Of a stretch of DNA of 64,000 bases, positions 45,585 to 53,729 are shown piece by piece. The position numbers and the translations under genes are program-made. The DNA is from Flavisolibacter tropicus (GTDB taxonomy: Bacteria > Bacteroidota > Bacteroidia > Chitinophagales > Chitinophagaceae). Each line of letters opens with the position of its first letter. Within the stretch, counting starts at the first letter, position 1. The stretch is taken from positions 1,984,001 through 2,048,000 of the forward strand of contig NZ_CP011390.1 of assembly GCF_001644645.1 (NCBI RefSeq). Reading direction: 5' to 3'. The notes under the pieces are model-generated. The model was not told the DNA's origin. It did not search any database and was given only the letters and a program-made list of their open reading frames with translations.

Positions 45585-46253
45585 ATGGGAGAAGCAGAAA
45601 TACTTACGGGACAAAATACCATTACGATTCACTCTCATATTATTACGTATGGTACGGCGGCAACTCCTGAACTAACAGAAAGCATACGCGAAGAGATTGA
45701 ATCCATGTGGAATGAGCCGAAAGGGCTTGTATTACTAAATGGCGACACCTATCATTTACAATTCCGAACAACTGCAGCATTCCAACCTGAGATATCTGAG
45801 TTGGATGTATTGCAAAACCTTGACCCTAGAAACAATTATTTCCGGATAGAGCCTTTCGCATTGGGCAACATTTCCTTTGTAGATGGTATTGGCTGCAATA
45901 CCGGCTATTTTTTGCTGGAGAATCTGTACAAAGGTTCTACTACTGCCGCCCACGAATACGGTCACACAATAGGTTTAGATCACCCAACGGATTTAGATAT
46001 ACGTGGAAAAGGCGTGCCTGGCATCATGTACCCTAGGGGGACCTTGGTAGATCCTATGTATCAATATGATCCTGCTAAGCCTGCAGGCGTTACAGGAGGC
46101 ACGATGCACCCCATGTATCGGAAAGTATTACAACAGGACATTCAGCTACTTCACCTTAATAGACTACGCTTCACCGAGAATAAAGCCATTGTTGGTGATT
46201 TTTCCAATGTTTACCATTGGAGTCATCAGAATACCACCCATGGAAATGTTTGA
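45585..46253 (+). CDS. Metzincin-like zinc protease without signal peptide
   Basis: 222 residues. The metzincin zinc site HEYGHTIGLDH (His123, Glu124, His127, His133) is complete, and a Met-turn (GIMYPRG, Met148) follows 15 residues later. This is the layout of matrixin/M10-type proteases. The N-terminus MGEAEILTGQ has no hydrophobic segment and no ATG upstream would add one, so the enzyme appears cytoplasmic or leaves by an unknown route. A candidate -7 element TATCTTTT lies at 45492. The two M16 peptidase genes follow 61 bases later on the same strand, making a small protease cluster. Confidence 0.82.
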   Translation: MGEAEILTGQNTITIHSHIITYGTAATPELTESIREEIESMWNEPKGLVLLNGDTYHLQFRTTAAFQPEISELDVLQNLDPRNNYFRIEPFALGNISFVDGIGCNTGYFLLENLYKGSTTAAHEYGHTIGLDHPTDLDIRGKGVPGIMYPRGTLVDPMYQYDPAKPAGVTGGTMHPMYRKVLQQDIQLLHLNRLRFTENKAIVGDFSNVYHWSHQNTTHGNV

Positions 46254-46314
46254 AAAGCACTACCACTGGATGTCAAAAAGCATTAACTTTTAAGCATATT
46301 AAACCATACTATTT

Positions 46315-47685
46315 ATGCATAAAAAGTGGGTTCTTCCGCTGCTTGCCATTCTGTCTTTGGCTGCTGCAGCGCAGCCGCGTTTACCTAAAAACTATTATTG
46401 GCAACGATTAAACAACGGTCTTGAAGTAGTAGTTATTGAAAACAGCCGTGTGCCACTAGCAACGATTGAGATTGCTGTCAAAAACGGGGCTTATACAGAA
46501 GGCCCGGAGTATAGTGGGTTATCACACCTTTTTGAACACATGTTCTTCAAGGCCAATAAAGACTATCCGGATCAAACGAAATTCATACAACGTACAGAAG
46601 AACTGGGCGCTATCTGGAATGGCACTACAGGAACGGAAAGAGTAAATTATTATTTCACTTTTGATAAAGACAGCTTACTCGCCGGTTTAAAGTTTATGAA
46701 TGCTGCCATGCGTTTTCCTATCTACAGAAAAGAAGATATGGAAAAGGAACGGCCTGTAGTAGATGGAGAATTCCAGCGTAATGAAAGTGATCCTTTTTTC
46801 CAGCTATGGATTACATCACAAAAGAAATTATGGGGTGATCTATATACCCGTAAAGTAGCCATTGGTGATCACGACATCATTAATACGGCTACCCCAGATA
46901 AGATGATGATCATCAAAGACAAGTACTACTACCCTAACAACTCCATCCTGGTTATAGCTGGTGATGTAAAGAAAGAGAATGCCTTCCAATTTGCAAATCA
47001 GGTATTCGGTGATTGGGAAAGAAGCAGTTTTGACCCGCATGAGAAATATCCTGTTCCTGACTTTGCTCCTTTAAAGAAAACAGACTATTTCATTCAAGAG
47101 TCTTCAATAGCACAAACGCCTTACATCATGCTGAACTGGCATGGCCCTGACTTCAGAAATGACTCTGCAGGAACGTTAGCAGCGGATTTATTTTCAACAG
47201 CATTGGGCCTAAATTCTTCAAAGTGGCAACAAGCATTGATCGATAAAGGCTTGGCTACCTATGCAAATATTGGTTATCAGACCAATAAATATGTAGGACC
47301 CATACAGATCATTATTGTTCCTAATCCGGAAAAAGTGAAAGAGTGCTATTCTGAAATGATGAAACAGATTGAACAATTCTCCGACCCCAACTACATCACA
47401 GATGCAGAACTGCAAACAGCAAAAGAAGTGTTAGTACGCAACGAGATAAGAAGTACGGAAAAACCATCTGGACTAGCCTCACAACTAACTTTTTGGTGGG
47501 CCAGCACATCTCTGAATTATTATACTGATTACATCTACAACCTTATAAAGGTTAGCAAAAAAGATATGGCCGACTATGTAAACAAATACATCAAAGGGAA
47601 GCCATACGTTGCCGGCATGATCATTAATGCAGAGATGAACAAACAGTTAAAACCAGCTGAATACTTCAAATCAAACGACAATTAA
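46315..47685 (+). CDS. M16 family zinc peptidase, catalytic subunit
   Basis: 456 residues with a signal peptide (ending AAAAQ). The inverted zinc motif HLFEH is at residues 71-75 (His71, Glu74, His75), and a third ligand, Glu152 (VVDGEF), lies at the expected distance. It covers two of the four M16 domains, so a partner is needed for a closed chamber. The next gene, two bases on, encodes a zinc-motif-lacking M16 protein. The pair matches the alpha/beta organisation of processing-type peptidases and probably works in the periplasm or at the outer membrane. Confidence 0.93.
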   Translation: MHKKWVLPLLAILSLAAAAQPRLPKNYYWQRLNNGLEVVVIENSRVPLATIEIAVKNGAYTEGPEYSGLSHLFEHMFFKANKDYPDQTKFIQRTEELGAIWNGTTGTERVNYYFTFDKDSLLAGLKFMNAAMRFPIYRKEDMEKERPVVDGEFQRNESDPFFQLWITSQKKLWGDLYTRKVAIGDHDIINTATPDKMMIIKDKYYYPNNSILVIAGDVKKENAFQFANQVFGDWERSSFDPHEKYPVPDFAPLKKTDYFIQESSIAQTPYIMLNWHGPDFRNDSAGTLAADLFSTALGLNSSKWQQALIDKGLATYANIGYQTNKYVGPIQIIIVPNPEKVKECYSEMMKQIEQFSDPNYITDAELQTAKEVLVRNEIRSTEKPSGLASQLTFWWASTSLNYYTDYIYNLIKVSKKDMADYVNKYIKGKPYVAGMIINAEMNKQLKPAEYFKSNDN

Positions 47686-47686
47686 A

Positions 47687-49024
47687 ATGAAAAAACTAAC
47701 TCAACATATTGCTTTATTTTTTCTGGCTGCTATACCCATACTTACCAACGCACAAATGGGACAAGCTTATGATATGACCATTAATGGCGTAAAAGTGATT
47801 GTGCAGCCTAGTGGTAACGAAATTGTAGAAGTGCTTACCATTCTAAAAGGAGGCGTGCAAAACTATCCCGCCGAGAAAAGCGGAATAGAAAATATGGCTA
47901 TTACGGCGTTAACGGAATGTGGTACCTTAAAAGATGATAAAAACTCATTTAAAAATAAGTTAGACAAAGTAAGTGCGCAGATAGGTGGTTACAGCGGAAT
48001 GGATTATGCTAGTTTCCGAATGAATTGCATCAAATCAGATTTTGACAAGGTATGGCCACTATATACCGATGCATTAACGATTCCCAAATTTGACGCAAAG
48101 GAATTTACCAGGATCAAGCAAGATGCTATCACCAATTTAAAACAACAGGAATCCGATCCTGATGCAGCTATAGACCGTATGGCACGGCAGGTGGCATTTG
48201 CCGGGAAAAATTATGCGAAAGAACCTTCAGGAACAATAGCGAGTATCAGCAAGTTGACAGCGGAAGAAACACAACGTTACTATAAATCCATTCTAAACCG
48301 CGGCAGGATGACGATCATTATTGTTGCTGACTTAGATAAAGAAACAATAGAAAACAATGTGAAACGTCTTTTATCAACCATCCCGGCAGGCACACCATTT
48401 AACCCAAAGAAAGAAAGCTTTACTACCGCGGCCAACAATTTCAAGCCACAGGATAAAGAGTTGGCTACTAACTATATTCAAGGAATTACCAGCGCACCAA
48501 CGCCTGGAACACCGGATTATAATGCCTTTGTGCTAGCCATGCGTATTTTCTCCACCCGCCACTTTGTAGAAATCAGAAGTAACAATGGATTATCGTATGC
48601 TCCGGGCGCTTGGTTTAGCGGAGGCCTCACACCTTATGCAAACCTATATGTAACCACTACAGACCCTAATAAATATATAATTACAGCCAGGCAATTAATA
48701 GACAAAGTGAAGAAAGAAGGCTTTACTGAAGAAGAACTAAAGAATCAAAAAACAGGTTATATCACTAATGTTTATTATCGTCAAGAAACCAATAACGCGC
48801 AAGCTGCAGCGTTGGCTTCTAATGAAGTAGTACATGGCAATTGGCGTCGTGCTAATACGGTGAAAAACGATATGGAAAAAGTAACAGTAGCAGACCTAAA
48901 CCGCGTATTCAATAAATACATTAGTAATATAAGCTGGGTATACCAGGGAGATGCTAAAAAAGTAGACCCAAAACTTTATACACAAAAAGAGACTCCCAAG
49001 CAAACAGACATAAAAACATTTTAG
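47687..49024 (+). CDS. M16 family peptidase homologue without zinc motif (non-catalytic partner)
   Basis: 445 residues with a signal peptide (ending LTNAQ). Where the zinc motif should be it reads ENMAITALTECGT, so no zinc can be bound. It keeps the substrate-binding arginine/tyrosine pattern in the second half (EIRSNNGLSYAPGAW), which in M16 heterodimers is supplied by the inactive subunit. The start is two bases after the upstream stop, giving tight coupling and a 1:1 ratio. Together the two genes form one split peptidase. Confidence 0.92.
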   Translation: MKKLTQHIALFFLAAIPILTNAQMGQAYDMTINGVKVIVQPSGNEIVEVLTILKGGVQNYPAEKSGIENMAITALTECGTLKDDKNSFKNKLDKVSAQIGGYSGMDYASFRMNCIKSDFDKVWPLYTDALTIPKFDAKEFTRIKQDAITNLKQQESDPDAAIDRMARQVAFAGKNYAKEPSGTIASISKLTAEETQRYYKSILNRGRMTIIIVADLDKETIENNVKRLLSTIPAGTPFNPKKESFTTAANNFKPQDKELATNYIQGITSAPTPGTPDYNAFVLAMRIFSTRHFVEIRSNNGLSYAPGAWFSGGLTPYANLYVTTTDPNKYIITARQLIDKVKKEGFTEEELKNQKTGYITNVYYRQETNNAQAAALASNEVVHGNWRRANTVKNDMEKVTVADLNRVFNKYISNISWVYQGDAKKVDPKLYTQKETPKQTDIKTF

Positions 49025-49026
49025 AA

Positions 49027-49056
49027 AAAAAGGCCCCGTGACTACGGGGCTTTTTT
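49027..49056 (+). terminator. Rho-independent terminator after the M16 pair
   Basis: Stem GCCCCGT / ACGGGGC with a GACT loop and flanking A- and T-runs. It includes the last codon of the converging epimerase gene. Confidence 0.82.
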
Positions 49057-49977
49057 ATTTAAGTTTTCCAGAGCTTGCTCTATAGTAGGAAAAGAGAAGA
49101 AGAAACCTGTATCCTGCACTTTTACTGAACTAACAGTAGCACTCTTTAATACTTCTATGCTCATCTCCCCCAGCATAGCTTTTAATACAAAGGCTGGCAC
49201 AGGTACCGCAATAGAAAACCCACCCTTTACTTTAGCCATTTGCTTTATTAGATGACCATTGCTCACAGGGTTAGGCGCAACAGCATTGTACACCCCATTA
49301 AGAGATTCATTTTCTACAGCGTTTATGAAGAGCCGAACCAAATCGTCAATATGAATCCAGCTAATAATTTGCTTTCCAGAGCCTAATATTGATGCCAGAC
49401 CAAATTGTAAAGGCTTGTGGAACTCCGCATAAGCCCCACCCTCTCTACTCAACACGATACCGATGCGAAAAGTAACCAGGCGTTTTCCTAGCGCTACAAC
49501 AGGCTTAATAGCCGCCTCCCATTTTTGACTAGTACTTCCAAGAAAAGTGTTATCGGCAGGATCTGATTCAACAAATGGCTTTGGGTTTGGTAACACAGGA
49601 TCTGGCCCATACCATCCAATGGCAGAAGCGCTGATCACGGCTTTAACTTTATTGGGCGTTTCGCGTAAAGCTTTTACCAATAGCTCCCCGGTCTTAACAC
49701 GGCTATCTACTATTTCCTGCTTACGTTTATCTGTCCAGCGCCCCTGGGCTATATTAGTACCTGCTAAATGAACGATAAAATCGGCGTCTTTTATAGCTTG
49801 CTCATCAATATGCTGCTTGTTTACATTCCAAGTGGCATGGCTGATTTTAGAGGCAGCTCCATTATTATTTGATGCTTTTCTTGATAAAATAATAACATCA
49901 TGATGCTTATCGATTAATGCTTTTGCCAAAGCACTGCCTATCATGCCGCTTCCTCCTGTAATTAAAACTGTAGCCAT
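49042..49977 (-). CDS. TIGR01777 family NAD-dependent epimerase/dehydratase-like protein
   Basis: 311 residues from the ATG at 49977 (MATVLITGGSGMIGSALAKAL), which places the dinucleotide-binding GGSGMIG at residues 8-14. Upstream in-frame codons are not needed. Further family landmarks are HLAGTNIAQGRWTDKRKQEI, SASAIGWYGP, and ISWIHIDDLVRLF with a C-terminal DUF1731-like part (LKAMLGEMSIEVLKSATVSS). It is an extended SDR; the substrate is unknown, although plant and bacterial members have been linked to division or stress. Its 3' end overlaps the M16 terminator. Confidence 0.9.
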   Translation of the reverse strand: MATVLITGGSGMIGSALAKALIDKHHDVIILSRKASNNNGAASKISHATWNVNKQHIDEQAIKDADFIVHLAGTNIAQGRWTDKRKQEIVDSRVKTGELLVKALRETPNKVKAVISASAIGWYGPDPVLPNPKPFVESDPADNTFLGSTSQKWEAAIKPVVALGKRLVTFRIGIVLSREGGAYAEFHKPLQFGLASILGSGKQIISWIHIDDLVRLFINAVENESLNGVYNAVAPNPVSNGHLIKQMAKVKGGFSIAVPVPAFVLKAMLGEMSIEVLKSATVSSVKVQDTGFFFSFPTIEQALENLNKKAP

Positions 49978-50218
49978 AGTATTTAAACAAGCAAAGTTGG
50001 CAAATGTTCTCAATGGCAAAAAGTTCTGCTATATTATAACAAGAACATTATCAGGCAATTTCGAATAAGTCAATTTAATATATATCACGATACGCAGCAC
50101 TACTCATGGTTAACGGGTCCATACTAGGAAATCGCTCTACTATTTGTCGGCTGTCTAATTCATTTAGATAATTGCAGATGTTTTGCGATTCTTTACAATG
50201 TATCAAACCACTGCATAT

Positions 50219-50782
50219 ATGATAAGAAACATTTTGCTTGCGCTCTTATTAGCCTCCTTCCTTTCTGCTTGTTGGAAGTTTGGGCGACGTCCGGAACCCC
50301 GGGAATCTGTTATGGGTTACAGACCGGTTTACAGCAACGACCTTTCCTTATTAAATGTAACTGCGGAAGCACCCAAGCCAGTTACTAAAGCGGGTAAAAT
50401 TTATGTTTTAGGGGATTTTATTTTTCAAAACGAGTTAGGGGAAGGCATCCATGTTTTGGATAAAACGGACCCTAATAAGGTAAAGAACATTGGCTTTATT
50501 AAAATCCTAGGTAATACTGAAATGTCAATAAAAGGAACGTTTCTGTATGCCAACAGTTATTTTGACTTGGTTGTTGTTGACATTTCTAACTGGGAAAATC
50601 CAACTGAGGTTAAAAGGGTAAAAAATGCCTTTTTTGGCGCTACGATGCGGAACTACCAATCCGCGATCCCCGTTCCGGAAAAAAACGCTTATGCAGTATG
50701 TGTAAATCCAACATTAGGTATTCAAACCGGCTGGAAGAAAGACACTGTGCATTTTTCTGATTGTTATTTTTTTAACCCTTAA
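50219..50782 (+). CDS. Lipoprotein with LVIVD-type repeats, first of a pair
   Basis: 187 residues from the ATG at 50219 (MIRNILLALLLASFLSAC), giving a clean lipobox. The body contains repeated strand motifs such as 'EGIHVLDKTDPNKVKNIGFIKI' and 'FDLVVVDISNWENPTEVKRV', typical of LVIVD repeat proteins. It seems to cover the first half of the longer single-chain homologues I know from other Bacteroidota. The companion gene starts nine bases after its stop and has its own lipoprotein signal. Upstream ATGs at 50183 and 50198 are possible but weaken the signal peptide. Confidence 0.72.
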   Translation: MIRNILLALLLASFLSACWKFGRRPEPRESVMGYRPVYSNDLSLLNVTAEAPKPVTKAGKIYVLGDFIFQNELGEGIHVLDKTDPNKVKNIGFIKILGNTEMSIKGTFLYANSYFDLVVVDISNWENPTEVKRVKNAFFGATMRNYQSAIPVPEKNAYAVCVNPTLGIQTGWKKDTVHFSDCYFFNP

Positions 50783-50791
50783 GCAACTTCT

Positions 50792-51538
50792 ATGTCTACT
50801 ATAAGATTCTTTTCTCTTTTTACACTAATAGCCTTCACCTTTTATTCCTGCACCAAAGAGAGCAATACCGGTGCTGATACAGCATCTATAGGAAAAGGGG
50901 GCTCGCTGGCTCGCTTTACTATTGTTGGCAATTATTTATACATTGCAGATCAATATACCCTTGAAGTTTACGACATAAGTAGCCCTAAGGAAACAGCAAA
51001 AAAGAGCAGCGTGCCAGTTGGCTTTAATGTAGAGACCATCTTTCCTTACAAAGACAAATTATTCATTGGTTCCAGCCAAGGAATGTATATCTATTCCCTA
51101 CAAACTCCAGAACAGCCACAAAAATTGGGAGAAGCACGTCACGTACGAAGCTGTGATCCTGTAGTAGCTAATGATTCGATTGCCTATGTTACATTGCGTG
51201 GAGGCACTCCTTGCGGGGCTGCAACAGATGGTTTGTATACTTATAATGTTTCTACGATTACTGCTCCTGTGCAGAGAAGTCTTTTGCCATTATCCACACC
51301 TTATGGATTAGGATTAAAAGATTCGGTTGTGTTTGTTTGTAGAGGTAGTAATGGCCTAACTGCTGTTAATGCAAAAAAGGCAGAAAGCCCTAAAGAAATG
51401 TACACTTTAAAAGATGGCAATTACCAAGATGTGATTCCTTATGACAACCTACTCATTTGTTATGTGAGTACGGGAATCATACTTTATGATATCAGCAACC
51501 TTAATCAATTGATAAAGCTGGGCACCTATGCCTATTGA
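50792..51538 (+). CDS. Lipoprotein with LVIVD-type repeats, second of the pair
   Basis: 248 residues with a lipoprotein signal (TFYSC at residues 16-20). Repeated units such as 'YTLEVYDISSPKETAKKSSVPVG', 'QGMYIYSLQTPEQPQKLGEA' and 'GIILYDISNLNQLIKLGTY' suggest a beta-propeller. A RSCDPV...DSIAYVTLR segment is typical of the family. It is probably exported to the periplasm or surface with the product of the gene before it. A terminator follows. Confidence 0.78.
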   Translation: MSTIRFFSLFTLIAFTFYSCTKESNTGADTASIGKGGSLARFTIVGNYLYIADQYTLEVYDISSPKETAKKSSVPVGFNVETIFPYKDKLFIGSSQGMYIYSLQTPEQPQKLGEARHVRSCDPVVANDSIAYVTLRGGTPCGAATDGLYTYNVSTITAPVQRSLLPLSTPYGLGLKDSVVFVCRGSNGLTAVNAKKAESPKEMYTLKDGNYQDVIPYDNLLICYVSTGIILYDISNLNQLIKLGTYAY

Positions 51539-51558
51539 CAAAACATTGTCATAATTTG

Positions 51559-51590
51559 AAAAAACGTCCTGCTTAAACAGGACGTTTTTT
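51559..51590 (+). terminator. Rho-independent terminator after the LVIVD pair
   Basis: Stem AAAAAACGTCCTG / CAGGACGTTTTTT with a CTTAAA loop. Confidence 0.88.
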
Positions 51591-51625
51591 CATTTAGATA
51601 CATTATAATTAGCAATATAGCCAAA

Positions 51626-51655
51626 CAAAAACCCCCATCGCGAAAGATGGGGGGA
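51626..51655 (-). terminator. Rho-independent terminator after ftsZ (end of dcw cluster)
   Basis: Stem CCCCCATC / GATGGGGG with a 6-base loop; on the minus strand it is followed by TTTTTG. It lies 76 bases beyond the ftsZ stop codon. Confidence 0.85.
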
Positions 51656-51730
51656 ACAACTAAAAACACGAGCCATTACCGGCTGTTTCATTGAAACAGA
51701 GATACATGCTGCTAATCAGCAGCTAAACTA

Positions 51731-53602
51731 TTAATCTGGCTTTTTGCCATCTAAGAAACTATTGATCGTACTAATATGCACGTTATTACTTTCTCCTTTT
51801 ACAGAATAATTGCTGTAAAAGTTCTCAACACTTGCCGAGCTATTGTGCAATTCCATATTGCGGCGGATATAAGCCGGTACAGTTTCCAACTCATTGTTAG
51901 GATCAGCTGCATTAATGTTGAACGACAGATTGCGCAATTTCTGTAACCGTTCAGCAGCTTTACGTTTTTCTTCCTCGGCTACGTCCTGCGGAGCAGGTGC
52001 CTCAGCTGGAGGATTTGTAGACACATGAGATGAATAAGACGTTGGTATCTCCGCCGCTGGAATTTCATTCCTGATCACCAATTGCATATCAACTGAATCA
52101 TCTTCTGTTGAAGTAATCTTTGGAGTAGGAATGGGTTGTTCTACAGGCTTAAAAGCTGATTTGTCAGTTTTATGCTCTGTATAGATATTGGATGGTCTGG
52201 CCAGATATCCCCCAGACGCTGCAGACGCCTGAGACATCGTTGAATTATTTTGTGCTTGACCTATATTGCCTAATATATTATTTCGAAGCTGTTCAAACTT
52301 ATCATTCAGCTGTTGCTTTTTCATCTCAAGTTCCTTCCTTTCAATGTCAAACGCATTTTCTTCTTTTATCTTCAACTGAAGATGAGTAGGTTCTTCAACT
52401 GGTGCAGCGGGCTGTTCTTCTACTATAGAAGGATTTAAGAAGAAAATATCAGATTCAGCATCCTGCAACTGCGGCATTGGAGTTTCATCAACCAAAGTAG
52501 GAGCAAAAGGATCAGCTTGAACTTCTGGTTGTTTTGCTTTTGGCTTAGGAGCCTCACCACCCAGCGTCATTACGATCTTATCCTCTTTCACAACAGCCTC
52601 TGTCGCTGATTGCTTTTTAGGAGCAGTAAACGGATCTTTATGCTCAAAGCCAGTAGCAATCAGGGTAATACCTATTTTAGAACCTAAAGAGTTATCATAA
52701 CCCAAACCTAAGATCACGTCTGTGCTCTCACCGGCTTGACTTAATAAATAATTCTGGATAATATCTACTTCGTCCATAGTGAACTCATGCTCACCCTCCG
52801 CTGAATTAATATTAATAAGAATCCATTTTGCACCGCGGATGTCATTATCGTTCAACAATGGAGAGTTCAATGCATCTTCAATTGCAACCTGTGCACGGTT
52901 TTCACCTTCAGCCGCAGCGTTACCCAAGATAGCCACACCACCGTTGCGCATTACAGTACACACATCAGCAAAGTCGACGTTGATTTGACCAGTGCTGTTG
53001 ATTACATCTGTAATACATTTCGCTGCTGTTGCCAAAACGTTATCAGCTCTTTCAAATGCTTCACGCATTTTAAGGTTACCGAATTGATGACGCAGTTTAT
53101 CGTTTGATATAACAAGCAATGTATCAACATACTGCTTTAAATTTTTGATACCTTCCTCGGCTTGTATCTGACGCTTTTTGCCTTCATAAGAGAAAGGCGT
53201 CGTAACAATACCTACTGTAAGTATTCCCAGATCTTTACAGATCTTGGAAATAATAGGCGCACCACCGGTACCGGTACCACCTCCCATTCCTGCTGTCACA
53301 AACGCCATTTTGGTATTTACCTCCAAAATACGTTTGATCTCTTCCAGGCTTTCTTCTGTAGCCTGGCGACCAATTTCAGGATTAGCACCAGCACCCAGAC
53401 CTTGAGTCAGATGCGGTCCTAGTTGTACTTTATTTGGCACATTGCTTAATGCAATAGCCTGTGCGTCAGTATTACAAATAATGAAGTTTACGCCCTCAAT
53501 ATTTTGACTATACATGTGATTAACGGCATTGCTTCCGCCGCCGCCAATACCAATTACTTTTATTATCGATGATTTTTCTTTTGGCAAATCAAAATGAATC
53601 AT
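51731..53602 (-). CDS. ftsZ: Cell division GTPase FtsZ with long C-terminal extension
   Basis: 623 residues, much longer than the usual 380-400. The GTPase core has IGVGGGGSNAV-like IGIGGGGSNAV, the tubulin signature GGGTGTGGAP, and the catalytic T7 loop NVDFADV. From about residue 325 a Pro/Glu/Ala-rich linker of roughly 240 residues follows, with a coiled segment (IERKELEMKKQQLNDKFEQLRNN). The conserved peptide VPAYIRRN lies near residue 573 and is followed by about 45 more residues ending NSFLDGKKPD. FtsZ forms the division ring; FtsA, encoded upstream, tethers it. A 5' leader hairpin lies just upstream. Confidence 0.97.
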   Translation of the reverse strand: MIHFDLPKEKSSIIKVIGIGGGGSNAVNHMYSQNIEGVNFIICNTDAQAIALSNVPNKVQLGPHLTQGLGAGANPEIGRQATEESLEEIKRILEVNTKMAFVTAGMGGGTGTGGAPIISKICKDLGILTVGIVTTPFSYEGKKRQIQAEEGIKNLKQYVDTLLVISNDKLRHQFGNLKMREAFERADNVLATAAKCITDVINSTGQINVDFADVCTVMRNGGVAILGNAAAEGENRAQVAIEDALNSPLLNDNDIRGAKWILININSAEGEHEFTMDEVDIIQNYLLSQAGESTDVILGLGYDNSLGSKIGITLIATGFEHKDPFTAPKKQSATEAVVKEDKIVMTLGGEAPKPKAKQPEVQADPFAPTLVDETPMPQLQDAESDIFFLNPSIVEEQPAAPVEEPTHLQLKIKEENAFDIERKELEMKKQQLNDKFEQLRNNILGNIGQAQNNSTMSQASAASGGYLARPSNIYTEHKTDKSAFKPVEQPIPTPKITSTEDDSVDMQLVIRNEIPAAEIPTSYSSHVSTNPPAEAPAPQDVAEEEKRKAAERLQKLRNLSFNINAADPNNELETVPAYIRRNMELHNSSASVENFYSNYSVKGESNNVHISTINSFLDGKKPD

Positions 53603-53620
53603 AGTTGGTCTTTTTGTGCC

Positions 53621-53638
53621 ATACGGTCCCCACCGTAT
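53621..53638 (-). promoter_or_regulatory. Hairpin in the ftsZ leader
   Basis: ATACGGT and ACCGTAT flank a four-base C (G on the minus strand) loop. It ends 19 bases before the ftsZ start codon, in the 127-base ftsA-ftsZ gap. It may stabilise mRNA or affect translation. Confidence 0.55.
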
Positions 53639-53656
53639 AGCTGTTGAAAATTTTAG

Positions 53657-53670
53657 ATGGATGATGGATG
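53657..53670. repeat. Short heptad pair between ftsA and ftsZ
   Basis: Two identical ATGGATG units; flanking sequence is weakly 7-periodic. Confidence 0.35.
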
Positions 53671-53729
53671 GTTAGCAAATGGACAAGTGATGAATCATAA
53701 GGTTAATTACGGATACATCATTCACCACA

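Noticed and set aside
50219..51538. Single LVIVD gene broken by a mutation
   Set aside because: The second part has its own complete lipoprotein signal peptide and start codon, so two genes are more likely.
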